Assembly: GCA_024349245.1 (NCBI GenBank)
Contig: JALDNG010000008.1
Coordinates: 5,964,501-6,028,500 of the forward strand
Length of the DNA stretch: 64,000 bases
Direction of reading: 5' to 3'
Source: Neodontobutis hainanensis
Lineage: Eukaryota > Chordata > Actinopteri > Gobiiformes > Odontobutidae
Under the pieces are notes generated by a model. It did not search any database, was not told the origin of the DNA, and saw only the letters and a program-made list of their open reading frames with translations. A program made the position numbers and the translations under genes. This document shows, piece after piece, positions 11,458 through 25,620 of this stretch. The stretch's first letter is position 1, and each line of letters begins with the position of its first letter.

Positions 11458-14251
11458 ATGGCGGCGCCCGTCCTGAGAGTGTCCACCCCTCGGTGGGAAA
11501 GAATAGCCAGGCTTGTCGTCTGCGTCATAGGCATCCTTTTGTCTCTATATGCTTTTCATGTCGAGAGGGAAAAGGCTCGGGATCCGAGTTACACGGCGAT
11601 GTGCGATCTGAGCAGCGCGGTCAGCTGCTCTAAAGTGTTCAGCTCAAGGTAATTTTGAATTGAGCTAAGAGCGCCGACAGTGGCGCTCAATGAAGATGCT
11701 GCTTTGTGGCAAACTGGGAAGGGCTGAGCGCGTTAAACTGTCACTTCGGACATCATTTTCCTGTAACCAACCTTAACTAAAGCCAGATACGATTAGAGCC
11801 AACCGGCTTTGAACTGTTTTTCATTCTCATTGTTTGCTTACTCTGATCGTAATGAGAACATCATTAGCTCTGTAGCTCCTCAAAGCTAACTGTGCTATCC
11901 GTGAGCTAACGCAACTCATTTTCTTCGTTGCCCTTATAATCCAGTCAGCTATACAGTATCAGAGTGTTAAATATGATTTAGTTTAATAGTTTATAATTTT
12001 TACCTGTTAAATTATGTTCTTGACTCGTAAATAACAGCTACTTTAGCACTAAAGTTAACGACAGTTAGGTGTATAATGTTATTGTAATTGACTGGATGAG
12101 TGCAATCATTTCTGTTTACTTCTTTATACATAAAGTTGTATATATAGTTAGTTTATTATCGAATGATATGCTTAACAGAATATATTACCTGATTGGGGAA
12201 CATTCTTGTTAGATGTCATGCTCTTGTCATTAGCTGGGCTAAAGTTGAGGGGTTGTTAACCCTAACTCTGAGACAGAGAGCAGAGCTGCTCCAGAGGTCA
12301 GTGGGGGGATTCCGCAAACACTGGGTGGTTTGGGGAAGAAACAAAAATCAAACCAAGTATAGTAATCTTATAGTATAATAAGTGATACACCCCAATGCCC
12401 TGTATCCAGTACAAACGGTCTCAAAGACAAGTTCATTTGTCTATAACATCCATAATAAATCTACATTACATTATATAACATATAATAAACAACCTGTGCA
12501 AGTAGTCATTCCAGCTTTGTTGTAGGCATGTAGCATCAAGGTAACCCCACCTATTGAAATTCTGTTTTAAGACCTGCTGCACAAAAGGAATGTAACCATC
12601 CAGTGACATATTATATTGTTGAGAAGTGACAGAGAAAGCTCTTGTCTAGTTATAGGAGATGTTTGTAAAAACAGGTGTGACATAAATTTTACATACAGTG
12701 GAATTCCTTAAGCAAACAATACATTTCAAAAAGACTGAATTAGACACAAGTTGATGGTGGCATCTCTATTTGTTTACACCTCTGAAATTAGATTATTTGT
12801 TAATGATCATCAATTTGTTGTAAAATTGATGTGTTTGTTGGTGTTTTTCTGGTTTAGGTGGGGTCGAGGTTTTGGACTCTTGGGCTCAATTTTTGGAAAC
12901 GACAGCGCACTGAACCAACCAAACAGTGTCTATGGGATTGTCTTTTATGCTTTTCAGCTCTTACTAGGTAAGCGTTCACTTTACTTTTGCCTTCTATCTC
13001 ATATATCCAAAATCACAATAATCTTGACACACATAATTCCTATGCTCCAAAAGTTACTGAAGATTTGAAGATGACTCATTCATTTTCTGACGCTATGATC
13101 CAAAAAACACCACTTGTGCTGAAAGTTAACCTCGTCAAGCTCGGGGTAACAACAGCATTATGGAAGTTGCTACAAGACAAGCTTTATGCTCCTAATCACA
13201 AACAGAGCAGATTTGAGATACTTTCTGCAATAAATGTTTGTAAAACTAAGACTGAATAACACATTAGGTTAGAAATGCTTAAAGAATTATGGGGGATTAT
13301 GAACTTTTGGATCGGCCACATAAAAGGATTCTGGTAGCAAAATGAAAAGCATTTCATGTATATTTATTTTATGCATTCACATTGCTAGTGTGACATATAT
13401 GGTCCCCTACAGTCGCATGTTTATTTTTCCAGAGGAGGTCATCACTGATGTGGCCTTGGTCATGCTGGTTTGACATGTTGCCCGCCGAGTGGCCTATAGG
13501 CTTGCCTTGCCACCTGGTGCTGGCACAGAACAAGTGACCCTTTTAGCTTTAGCAGTTAGCGCTCATTGACTAACACAATAGAGGCCCAGTTAAGCTAAAC
13601 TGCTACAGCGGGTCAAGATTTCCATATTAAAGAAAATGCCACACTGGGTCAAAACTCTCAACTGTTGCAATGTTTGTGAGGCAGCGGGTCTCTACTATTT
13701 TGCAAACAAACATGGGGCTTGCTGTCTGCACGATGAGAAGGTATTGAATAGTGAAATGTGACAAAACCAGATGAAAGTCAGCATGCATTAACACTGTCTT
13801 AGAGCTATGACTACACCTCATGTGACATAAAAATAGTATGACCAGTTTATCTGGGATTCAAGCCATTATAAAGGGGAGTGAATATATATAAAAGGAGAAC
13901 TGTCTGAAGCACAGAGAAAGGCAGACTCGTCATCAAATTGCTTCTGTGTATAAAAGTGTCTTTCACTTCTTTTTATTTATTTATTTATTTTTTACCTAAG
14001 CTGTAGTTTGTGTTTTTCACCGTAGGAATGACTGTGAGCGCAATGGCTGCCCTTTTCTCATGATGACCTCCATCTTGTCAGTGATGGGCTCACTCTACCT
14101 GGGCTACATCCTCTACTTTGTCCTAAAGGACTTCTGCGTCATCTGCATCACCACATATGCTCTGAACTTCATTCTCTTTATTCTCAACTACAAGCGACTA
14201 GTTTACTTGAATGAGGCCTGGAAGCAGCAGCTTCAGACCAAACAGGACTAA
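11458..14251 (+). CDS. vkorc1l1: Vitamin K epoxide reductase complex subunit 1-like 1, frameshifted in this sequence
   Basis: An ER membrane enzyme that reduces vitamin K epoxide and quinone. Three exons: 11458-11648, 12858-12967 and 14026-14251. Exon 1 gives [20 protein letters not shown], a first membrane segment, and the loop cysteines ([12 protein letters not shown]). Exon 2 gives [13 protein letters not shown] and NQPNSVYG. Exon 3 gives [17 protein letters not shown], the CVIC redox pair (Cys codons at 14135 and 14144), then [13 protein letters not shown] and a KQD end. The sum is 527 nt, one base short of a whole frame. In exon 3 the frame from exon 2 reaches TGA at 14061-14063 (112 residues), while the conserved tail is open in another frame from about 14057. 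With the missing base the protein would have 175 residues, close to human 176. It may be a sequencing or assembly error, or a real null allele. The downstream tail looks under normal coding constraint, which favours an error or a very recent change. Confidence 0.92.
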
Positions 14252-17200
14252 GCTGTGGAGAACGGCAAGAGAAAAAAATACAAGAAACGAGACAAAAAAA
14301 TGTGACCTCTGAACATTTGACTTGCCACCAGGAGACCTTGCTTCCAAACAATGTTTATTCTGCTGTGTGTTCAAACATAAAATGAAGAAATTTAACTAAA
14401 TGTTGGGCCTGACACCTCAGTGTTGATTGCAAACACGGAAGAATTACAAAGTTAAAGAATATTGTCTTTAAATTTTTCTTTTTCATGGTTTAACATTGTA
14501 ATCACGGACGGGCTGACTGTGTGGGTGTGGGGAATCTCGTCAAACTCAAGCAAGCAGAGGCACAATACAGAACGATGGAAGACTGCTCTGTTTTGAACAA
14601 AAAGGATTGCAAATTGGAAGAAAGTGGGACATTACACTTAAAGGGGTGCACTGGTTAGAAAAGTCCTGTTACAGCACAGTGGGCCTGCACTAAAATGAAG
14701 GATTGATGGGCCCCTAATTTAGAACACTTATTAGGTATGAAACAATTTAGCAGATATATATGGTCCTGTGGCAGGGTGGGGGGCAAAACTTAAAAGTAGT
14801 GGGTTTTTTTTTTCTTTTTATGTTTACACTTATGAGGACCACTAAAAGTAAGCACGCAACAATGTCAGATACTGTGCATAGATCAGTCGGATAGTTTGTT
14901 TTGCAATTCTGTAAATAGCTGACAAGCAATATTCCAGTCTAGATTGTAATTTAGTCTTGTCTCAGACCTTTAAGGAATTAAAGACCTCGGTAAATCGGTT
15001 TTTAAAAAAAGCACTCAAGGTCATAGTTAGGTGAATAAGTCTGGAGATGCGCCCACGGCTGGTGTGGGGCATCATTACTTTCTGTAAGCCTGGTTTGGCA
15101 TGCAGTTCAGAGTAGTGTGAACTTCTGTGAGTTAAGTGGTTACTGTTGCATTTGAAGCCACTGAACAGAAGTCTGTATTTGAACCCTTTGGCGATGTGAA
15201 AACCATTCCTGACCACCACACAAGTGGGATCCATTAAGACTTATGTGCCTAAAGGAGTGAAATATTATGTTTTATTTTTATTTTTGGAGGAGTGGGTTGG
15301 GTGGGGACCATGCCATGTTAACACTTGTTTTATTCTCAAATGTCCAAGGCTTTATTTTTCTGAACTGTTTTTGTACATCACAGCACCAGTGAAGTGTTTT
15401 TTCATCATCCCTAGCAGAGTCTAACGAAGTAGCAAAGGCTGCTACACTGTGACTGGTGGCAGGGGCATCTTAGTTAGTATTTCTCATCTGGCTGTTGTTC
15501 ACTGTCAGAGGCCTGTGTACATGTGATGTCAAATGAACGGTAACAGTGATCTTTTCTATTTGAGTTACAGTTCATTCACAGGAACAAAATTGACTAATTC
15601 TTGTTTGATGGACATACACTAAAAGCATGTTAAGCCATAGGTAGGGTTTCTTCACATAGAAAAGATATCCAGGCGGTTTTCCATGAACAGCTGTAGACAC
15701 TAAAGTTTTTCACACAGTGGCTAATCTGACTTAAATGTTTGCTTAGAGCTGGATCATGGTATGGGCCCACAGTATTTGTAATTCTTCTGTATAAACTGTA
15801 AGATCATCTTCCTCCCAAGTGTTTCACTTCACAGATACATGGTACAGTAATGTTCAGCCAGGTGTAGACCAGTGTGTCTGTAGTTTTTATCACCTTAAGC
15901 CACCATGCCCAGTACGATACATCCTTTTGTGAGCGGTGGCCCTGGTTAATGTGTGTAAATGGAAAAATTTACATTTTTGCCATTTACTGCTAGTCTTATT
16001 CTGAATATGTTGTTATTAACAAATTGACCTTTACTTATTGAAACTTGGGTAAGCTTTAAAATAACACACTGGTTATGGCAATAGTTATAAAGCATATGTA
16101 CTGTTGCATCATCAAACCTAGACAGGAATGTCATCTTTTTCAGTACTACAGATCACAGTTTAGTAAAAGAACAGAGATAGTAATTCTTTCAAGACACTGC
16201 TTGGGCAATTCAAGGTTTTGCACCACTTCCAAGTTTTTTTTTTTAAAGCTCTTCTGAAACAGTATTGTCAGTTACATTAGGTTTTTACCAACGGAGATAT
16301 ACCAACTATATATTTTTGTCTTGAACCTGTGTGCATTCTCAGATGTGGTCTTGTCTGCACATGTCCTGTCTCCAAATTGACATGACTTCCTAGTTTTTGC
16401 TGTGGATCTGTGGACCCAACTTGTCGTATTCCTCATTCCATGTGTGCAGTTACATTTGAGAGATGGGTTACCGAATCTGAAGTTTGACAGTTGGCTGGTA
16501 CAACAATCACTGTTTGTGTGAATTAATGTTTAAAAATGTTGGTCCAATAACGAGCACTACACTTTCTTTAATATTCATCAGGCCCTAAGGTATAACTGCC
16601 ATGTTAGTTGCATCACCAATGCCAACAAAAGTGCCTTCTGCGTGATCACTAGGCCTTGAGCCAAAGACGAGCAACAGTAATAGCCTTGTAAAATGAGGAA
16701 TGGTAACTGCAACTGGGACTTCTGCTTGCCTTGCTCAAAATTTAATTTAATAAATTAGTCATTCCCAAAAATTGGATAACTGGTGCAAAAAGTCCATTCA
16801 GAATTGCCAGATTAATGCCGTGTCAAATAAAAGGCTGTTCTTTTTCCTTTCATAAACTCCATTTCTATTGCTAGAACATGTTTGTTAGCAAAGAACACAT
16901 TCTGTATAAACTTAAAGATTGTAATGTTCTTATTTGTTTTTCATTAATTATGCCCTTTAGCTGTATAGACTGTTATTGTGAGTTTGGAGGGCTTGGAATC
17001 CATGTGTCAGCATAAACTGTTTATTAAATTTCTTTGTGGAGAAAAACTTAACTGGGTTTCCTTCTGTATTGCCAAATATGTTTTTAAATGCTGTATTTTC
17101 TTACATGGAAACGTTACAGGGATGTTAGAAGGGTACAAGAAAGCAGTTCAAATCCAACTAAAGGAAACTGTGGAAAGGTATGACGTAAAACATTGTTTCA

Positions 17201-18394
17201 TTGTCAAGTGGAAATGAGCTACCATTAAAACATTCCTCAAGAAACAACCTGTCATCTTTAGTCCTTGAAATAAATAAAAACTGAATAAAATAGTGCAAAT
17301 GAATATAATTGACAATTTCATTTGAATGTGCAGGAAACTGAAACATTTGCTTTTAACTGCTGCTGCAAACCTTTGAAGGAGTTGATAGTTGGTATTCAAC
17401 ACTTGAATGGTCTGACTAATACCCGACACTGCAGACAATAAAAACATGAAGATTACCGACTACAGTAAACCCTACAGTAAAAACAAGCTGCTCAAGCCTG
17501 TATGTAAATGAAAGTTTCTGTCATTTACTGACTATATATTCTTGGCAACTAAGTACGAGTTGTAATTCCACTAAACTAGCTTTCTGAAACATCTCACTTG
17601 TATAGTCATGCAAATGACAATGTTACTGTTTTTTACTACAGCTGTGGCAGAGCTGGTAGATCAAGACAAATAAAACAAATAAACATGGAGCCGAAATAGA
17701 AGACTTAAAAAAGCTACTAAACCATTGCTTGTAGAGTACAAGCATGAAGCCCAGTCTTATGTCCAGTTGTAACACAAAGGTTAATCAGACAATGAGACCA
17801 GAAGCCAAGTCATCCCTTCAGAAAATCCTTTAAAACCAATCAGTCCACAAAGCTCAGCCCTTTGTTACCTTTAAGTGAATGTAAATCTTGGACAAAGAAA
17901 ATCACTTTTGAAATATTGATAATTTGGTCAGATTTATTACAGATTTCATTTAAAAGTACATGTTCTGCTTCTTAAAATGTATAAAAAATATGAAATATTC
18001 TAGCATTCATTACATAGTGCAAACAATTTGTTTGAAGAGGCACAGTTGAAGAGGCACAAAGAAAAAAACAAAATATTTTTTATTAAAAGACACATTCAAA
18101 TAAACTGTATATTCTTTAACACTAAAAGCTATAGAATGTGATCATTTGTTATCTTGCATAAATTTACTTTGATGTCAATTGAAAGCTCCAAGTTTGTGTC
18201 TCTGTATCAGGCGATTCTGTGACAGCTTAACACTGCAAGTACATTCAAGTAAACAAGTTCAACTCCTTCGATGAGGCAGAGTAGTGCTGCTACTGGTACA
18301 GAACAATAAAACTAAATAAAAACCCATGACAGCATTTCCTCCCCAGGCTCAGTCTTTGCAAGTCCTAACATGGTCTTATCCATAAGGGCTGCGA
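14252..18394. other. Long vkorc1l1 3' UTR and the junction with convergent gusb
   Basis: No exon is visible. An AATAAA at 16826-16831 would give a 2.5-kb 3' UTR for vkorc1l1, and further AATAAA-like signals lie near 17270-17290. The last part up to 18394 should be gusb 3' UTR. The sequence is AT-rich and mostly unique, with no recognised transposon. Confidence 0.5.
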
Positions 18395-21300
18395 TCAGTG
18401 TGAGCAGGGGTACTTGGTCCAAGGAGGTAACTTTCCTGTTGCATTTGCCAGCCTCCAGTACCTCTCCCTCAGGACAAATGCTGCTGCTTTGGGTTGCCGT
18501 TGCCTGGTAAATATACCTTTTTTGTTCCCCACCACACGAGTAATGCCTGCACACAAACATGATGCCATCAAGAATTAGAAGAAGAATGCATGTAGAAGAA
18601 CACTTAAGGCCAACTGTGATACCTTGTGCAGTCATGAAGTCTGCAAAGTTCCAGATGAGTTCACCAATCACATACTGCTTTCTCTTCTGATCGAACACGT
18701 CATGGTAACTCTGCAGGACGGCTTTCTGGTACTCCTCAGTAAACATCATGGGTGGATCCTAGAAAAACGGAAACAATATGGCATCGTCTAGTGAGTTAAA
18801 ACAGTGTAGATTAATCACAGCTTCTATAAAACGTGATATGCTTACACTGTGAATTCCTGAAACTGCGTCTGCCCCATATTCACTCTGAATGATGGGCTTC
18901 TTGTACATTCCAAACCAGTTCTCAAACTGTGTGTTGAGCTGGATTGGTATGACTTCCAAGTGGCCTGGGTCATGGTACCAAGAGAAGTAACTGTTCACAC
19001 AGATTACATCTACATAGGGGGCCTAAACACATCACAAAAACTAATTTGTTAGATGCACAAAACAGTGTTTTTTCAAGAGATTCTTATACTGCTCACACAA
19101 ATCTACATTGACCTACACATACACATTTTAAAAAGGTGTGTTGTTTAAAATTTGTGTATAGTGGAAAATGAAACACCCAAGTTAAAATGATGTTTGAACA
19201 TAATGCTTTTTATTTGTCTGTCTTAGAAAAATAGACATTTAAAGTTCCATAGAACCCAGTAAAAGGAGCCTTTTAAGTTTCTACGTGAGGTGTGAAATTG
19301 CAGCTTGTACTTCTGTCACCAGATCTTGTCAAAAATGATTTAGAGCTGAAAGTGAGAGGCAGAACTAGATTCAAGCAAATAAAACAAATGTTTTAACACC
19401 ATAAGAATCAATTTTCTTTTTTAAAGCACAGCTCACATTTGACTTTGTTTTAAAAAAAGTATTTATACCTTTACAAATATAATAGTTTTGTTGTTTCCAA
19501 TGTGTCAACTCACCCCTTTGTCTCTAGCATAGTTACTGTCTGTGATGAAGGTAACAGGACGTGTTGGGTCCAGATTTTTTGTATGCTTTATTAACATCCT
19601 GGGAAAAGAAAACAAATTATTTCTTATATGCACTGTATACAGTAATAATGAATCATGTCAATGAAATTGTATATTATTGCTGAATGATCTCACTCCTGGT
19701 CAAGTTCATATGCTTATCCACAGACACTTATGACTTCATGTCAAGACAAAGACATCCCTTTGCACTACATCTAATCAATGTTCAGGGACACTCTGTTCTG
19801 CAAAACTTAGTGGCATATACACATAAACTCAATCATATCTATGACTGACACATCAGCTCATTACACATCAATCAACGACAAGCCTGGAAGTGAGAGAAGT
19901 ATAAAAACTTCATATGCTGTAATCTCTATTTAAGCAAATCACCTGTACCTGATTCGTTTCATTTTGGCAAGTATTATACTGGTATTTCTAAATTTCCCAT
20001 GTGCGGTCTTTGTCGTCTTATTTGTGCTCTGAATTGACAAAAAGCGATTTCTGTTTCACTCAGACACTCATTGTATCAGCAGGTCATGCATTTGTACAGG
20101 TGTTTGTGTTCAGGCAGCTTAGTGACTTCTCTTGCTACATTCCTCAGAGTACAGGGAAAGGCTCTGACTGAAATGTCACTGGAACACTGTCGCCCTCAAC
20201 GCAAACACATTCACACCTTTGAGCAGTACCTCAAATATTTATCAAGCTTTTAGTCACTGTACATTTAAAGTGACGTGGGTAACAAAAACGTGTTAATGAT
20301 TATGTAAATGTAGGAGGTACTAACATTGAGTCAACGTTTCAGACAGTGTAGCTGGACTCACCTGAAATAAAACTCAGCAGGAGGCATCTCTGCTGCCGGT
20401 TCATTTGCTACTGACCACATGACCACAGAAGGATGGTTCTTATCTCGACGTACAAGCTCGTCCATCACAGACAGGTGATGGGCCAGAGAGGCATTTCCAA
20501 AACTACGACTGAAGGTGAGAACACAGAAAACACACATTTGATTGTCAGACAATTTCTTTCCATTCCAAATGTATTCACAATGAACATGTTTGTAAATCTA
20601 AACAGGTTAAACTAAAGAAGAGGCCCTTACATGTCTTTGATGCCAACCCCCGGACACTCATCTATCACCACAATGCCATGGCGATCACACATCTGCATGA
20701 TCTCCTCAGCGTAGGGGTAGTGGCTGGTGCGAAACGAGTTGGCCCCCAACCACTTGATCAAATGGAAGTCTTTGACAATCAGGGGCAAGTCTAAGCCTTT
20801 TCCTCGAATCTGAAACATCAGGTGTTTTAAGTTGTTATTTCATTTATCTTAACTGACAGCGTCTTCAGAATAAATAGAAAGAGTATGTCTCCCGCTAGTA
20901 GTACTCACATCAGAGTCCTCATGTTTGTTGACTCCATGGAAATAAAAGGGCTTGTTGTTGATGAGGAACTGGGTGCTGGTAACATTCACAGTGCGAATCC
21001 CAACAGGTAAGCCATACACATCCTCAAATATCACCTGTCCATCTGAAGCCGTCATGCTGACCTGGATGTAGAAATATAATATTATCTTGTTTAACTGAAA
21101 GTCATTTTAAACACTACACACAAATCAAAACTACGTTATGCATCATACATTATTGTACACAGAGAAATGTACTTTTAAGGTTCATCTTTTGGGTTGCAAC
21201 AAAGACTCTTTGATAATCAAGCGAGTTATTTTATTGTACCTCCAAAGAGTAAAGATACCCTGGATTATCATGCATCAAATATGGCCACCACAGCTTGACG

Positions 21301-23435
21301 TTCGGCACTTTGAGCTGACCAGATGGCCCAGTGGAGGTGACTACACAGTGGTTGTCCTTGTCCATCAACGTGACCTTCAGGCTGGCTGTGGAGGCACCTT
21401 TAATGGATACCTTGTAGTTAACGACACCTGAAATTAGAAGTCACAGTTGTTAGTGTTTATTATGCTGGCACTAGCATTGGCCTTGTACGTTTATGCAGTA
21501 TGTGTCAATATAATTGTTAGGTTAGGATCACAGACAGGTAATTTAGAAATGGAAGACTGGTTTAATTCTTGCACAAATGAAACAAATCAGACAACATGCA
21601 ACAATAGGTGTAGAGGTGTACATTATCGCCTCTGACCTCCAGGGTCGTGGATTGACGTGTAATGAGCCGACGTGTCAGTTGTGGATGTGATTGAGTTTAC
21701 GTGAATGCCACTAAGTCTGCAGAACAGAGAGTCCGAGAACAGTGATAAGATGTATTGTAAAGTGACGTCTTTGTCTTGTTTGGATTAGCGTGACGCCAAT
21801 ATGAGATACAGCTGAAGACATGAAGTCATAAGTGTTTGTGGAAAAGCATATGAACTTGACCAGGAATGAGAGCATTCACCAATAATATACAACTTCCAGC
21901 TCAATGTTGCGTATTCTTAATATATTGTTACCAATGTTGTCTGAAAAGCCTGTGACCACAGTGATGTCATCCACATAGATCTTGGGTGTAGTATACAGCA
22001 GCACAGGGCGATGGATCCCAGCGTAGTTGAAGAAATCAAAGGAGGTGCTTTGCACAAAAAAACCTTCAGGATATCTGTTGAATGGTTGGAATTAGCACAA
22101 TATTATTAAATCAAACAATGCCACAATGTATTTCTGTCTTTCCTCTTTAGTCAATACTCAACAGCTAACATTCGCTTACTTAGTGCGGTCATTCATGTAT
22201 GTGATGCTTCCTGGAGGTAGACTGGTTAGCGTTAGAGTGTTGTTGACAGCGATAGTGACCCTGCAAGGCATAGCAGAGTCCTCACGAATCACATTCCCAA
22301 TCTCGGCCTCAAAAGGAAGATGGCCACCTTCATGCTCTGTAACTTGCACGCCATTCACCCACTGTAAAAGGTTCACAGTTGCATGCAAATATGAAAACAC
22401 TGATACGGAAAATGCAACCCTCGCAGGAAGAATAAGGTATTGCATGAATGATACTCACCACGACTGAATAATAGTGAGCGCTTCCAATTCTGAGAACCAC
22501 TCTTGTTCCTTCATCAGCGACCCAGCGGGCAGGCACCACCACCTCTCGCTCGTACCACACCCAGCCAATGAAATCTCGAAGAGTGGAGTCCTGAGATATG
22601 TCATTGTAGCTGGCAGGAACTGGCATTTCAATTACTGGACCAGTCTAAACAAAAAAGCCATTATTGAGTTTTCTTAATAGTACATTTACCCAATTATGGA
22701 AGTGGTTAATGAATTATTTCAACGAATAGTTGGGCTTTCTCGTCAAATGCAAATGACCAACTGTCCCAATAGTTTAGGTCAGATACTTGCTGAGTAGACA
22801 AAAAATATTTCGTAACAAAGCGCAGTGGAATCTTGCTCTAAATTAAGATAGGAAGCTAGATATGACACCAACAAAATGTGTAATGCTGACTTCCTCTAAC
22901 AAACATAGCCAAAGATATGTCATATGTCAGTATTAAAATATAAACAGCTTATTAGACAGATAACAGATTGTTCATCTTCCACGGCTTAGCTGTTACATTA
23001 AGAACTTACACATGCCAATTATTTCATTTCAACTAAGTCAACACTTGGATATGGAGGAAATATGGAGCTTTTGGTTTAAGAACAGCCTACTTTTGCAACG
23101 CATGTTATCTGCTTTGTGGTCTTGAGCAAGTTGTTTTGTTTTTTTGACCCTTTGTCACTGTATGTTCTTGTTCAGCAGATGATGCCAAATCCTAAACAAA
23201 CAGACGTGCAGCTCACCATTGCCAAAGGACTTTTGTACCATGCCCTCTCAAAGCCCTCGTTCCTGTTGGGAGACATGTCCGCTCTGAAGCTCCACAGCCC
23301 GTTCAGCTCCTTCACCTCTCTGGAGGAGGACTCCCGAGGGTAGAGCATGCCTCCAGACTCCTGAAGACACACGACATTCATCACCGCGCTCAAGCACAAG
23401 ACACGGAACCAACCGAACCGTCCGGGCGCTGCCAT
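18395..23435 (-). CDS. gusb: Beta-glucuronidase, lysosomal
   Basis: A glycoside hydrolase family 2 enzyme that removes terminal beta-glucuronic acid from glycosaminoglycans in lysosomes. Twelve exons, the same number as in human, sum to 1947 nt (648 residues plus stop): 23435-23217, 22644-22459, 22361-22180, 22074-21932, 21427-21240, 21061-20909, 20809-20631, 20508-20362, 19598-19514, 19022-18846, 18758-18623, 18546-18395. Exon 1 has a signal peptide, then GGMLYPRESSSREVKELNG. Exon 2 has DFIGWVWYEREVVVPARW. Exon 6 has NKPFYFHGVNKHEDSD, and exon 7 has GANSFRTSHYPYAEE. The acid/base Glu lies in SVANEPAAE (exon 8) and the nucleophile Glu in IIQSEYGAD (exon 10). Exon 11 has GELIWNFADFMT, and exon 12 has NKKGIFTRQRQPK and ends KYPCSH. 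I chose the ATG at 23435 because it gives a clean leader; an in-frame ATG at 23462 would add nine residues. The tail is slightly shorter than in human. Confidence 0.96.
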
Positions 23436-23541
23436 CTTGGGCCAGCTGGTACCACCGTTCAAAGGTTTTACTCAGAGGCACATAGTGGGCTGAAGCATAG
23501 GGCTACTATTTCTACTTTTCCGCGTCTCTGCTGCCGACGCG

Positions 23542-23572
23542 GTCACGTGACTCCAAGCCTACTCACGTGACC
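23542..23572 (-). promoter_or_regulatory. Two CLEAR-type E-boxes upstream of gusb
   Basis: GTCACGTGAC at 23542-23551 and TCACGTGACC at 23563-23572 lie about 110-140 bp above the gusb ATG, some 20 bp apart. They fit the GTCACGTGAC consensus of the lysosomal CLEAR network bound by TFEB and TFE3. GUSB is a known member of that network in mammals. Confidence 0.75.
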
Positions 23573-25620
23573 GAAAACACTTCCGGTGATATTGTTTAGT
23601 GGGAGGGCGGTATGTTTTTGCAGCTAGAGGTGTTGGGGAAAAAATAGCAAAAAAAAAAGTTTAAACCACATTATATTTGGTTTAGGCATAACACTTTTCA
23701 CACACGCAGCAAGTAGTAAAAAAAAAGAAACCATTACTACCACGTCGACTTTGTTTTAGTCAGTCAAATCTGGTCTAAATATATTTCGGGGAAAAAATAT
23801 TAACGTTGTATGACTGTAGGAAATCAATCGTGACAGCAGCAGACTAGGCTCCTGCATTACTAACCAATTGCAACAAGATGGCGCCAAACAGTTAAACTGA
23901 TTTTCTGAGATACACCCTCAGCTGCTCACTTAAGTTTGCAACATTTCAGTTGTGTTGAAACTATGAAGTAAAAGACAGCAAGATTAGGCAAAACACCGTA
24001 CATGTCAATAACAATACCCAAGAAACCTTGTAGCAACAGTGTTGTGTCAGTGTCTTATGTCAAAACAAGGTAAGGAATTGTATCCGTTGTGCTCTATTTA
24101 TATACAATCTATGGGTGTACTTGCTTTACACAATCTGTAGTCTACTCTGTGAATTTGTGTTTTTGTGGCTGTGATAAAGCAACATACTTTTTATTTGATG
24201 TTATTAAAAACACATGTGAAGATGTTACCCTTAAGTTTAATGTGACTATATAATTAGGCCCATTGCATATCAAGAGGATAAAGCTTAGAATGGTTATGTA
24301 GACAGACAAAAACAACCATAATTTTACAATAGTCATGATTCCCACAATACCAGGATGAAAAATACATGACAGAATTTAATGTTGCAAAATTAAGAGTTCA
24401 AAGTACCTGTCTAGTACCAAGGCATTATGTGAAATTTACAGTCTGTGTAGGACACAAAGTGATTAACTTGTCCAAACAACCCATAGCACTGCCATCTTCT
24501 GAAATAAATGTGAGGTTAGAACTGGGTTCAGATGTAATATCCTGTGTAAAATCTGCTTTGAGCCATGTTCCCACCAATTTATTTTTAATGTTTCAAATTA
24601 AAAGAACTTTGAATTTATTTATGGAGTTTTTAATCTGACATTCAGAGTAATGGAACCAAACTGCAAAAAACAAGTTAGATAAAATGAAATGTATAGCTTT
24701 CAGCATGAGTGCAATAATATGTATTTGTTTGTATTGTGTACAAAAATCAAACTCTTACTAAGAGGCCGCATGATCCCACACATCAGAGACTCTAGAGACT
24801 TTAGATCAATGAGTATGTTTAAGGCAGCAGACATTGTATTTATTTAATGACACATTTGTCCTCACATGCTTCATAAAGCAACAAATGACTTGAGACGGTG
24901 TTGGCTTTCGCAGACTGTTCCACAGTGCTACAGAGGAAGGTGTTTCCATCTACCTGCATGCTCAACTTTGCCCGTTTGCCCTTTGTATTATAGCAACCTA
25001 TCCAAACAAAGACCCTGACAAAGAACAAAGATTCTGAGCTAAAATAAGACCTTGGATCTCGTTATATTTCTGTGTTTGTTTCAGGGTGTATTTTCCAATA
25101 CACCACAGCTAAAAACAACATAATGCTGAGAGTAGATGTGGGTTATAAAAAAAAGTCATAGCCCCATCTGGAAGAAAATAGTGGAGGTCACACCAACACA
25201 ACCCGGGAGTGAGGCAAAGAGGGTTTAGCTTTTGGCAAATACGTCAATCTTATCTCACTGCTTTGTTGTCCAAAAACCCTCTTTGTCCTTTTGTCCTGCT
25301 GTATTTAAGCTTCTGTCAGTAGCACAAACTCAAACTGGTAAAAGGCATATATAGTTGGGAATATTTTTCTTTCAGTATTTAGGTATTTAGCTGTGAATAT
25401 TGTATTGAGATATTGATTCAATCATTATTGTTAAGGTAAGCAAGGGAGAGTGAAGTATTTAAGTATGTAAGAATGAGAAAACAGCGGCTCTATTCCCGAA
25501 AGACAGCATCTTTCTGTTGAAGTTATTCCCACTCTTGATGTGGGCACCACCATTTTTATGACGCAAGGCACCAGTTCGAACTGATCAGAGACTGCATGCC
25601 TTCAGTCGACAAATATAAAA

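Noticed and set aside
14026..14063. Alternative acceptor that might rescue vkorc1l1 exon 3
   Set aside because: The only nearby extra AG (in GTGAG at 14034-14038) puts the sequence in the third frame and does not restore the tail.
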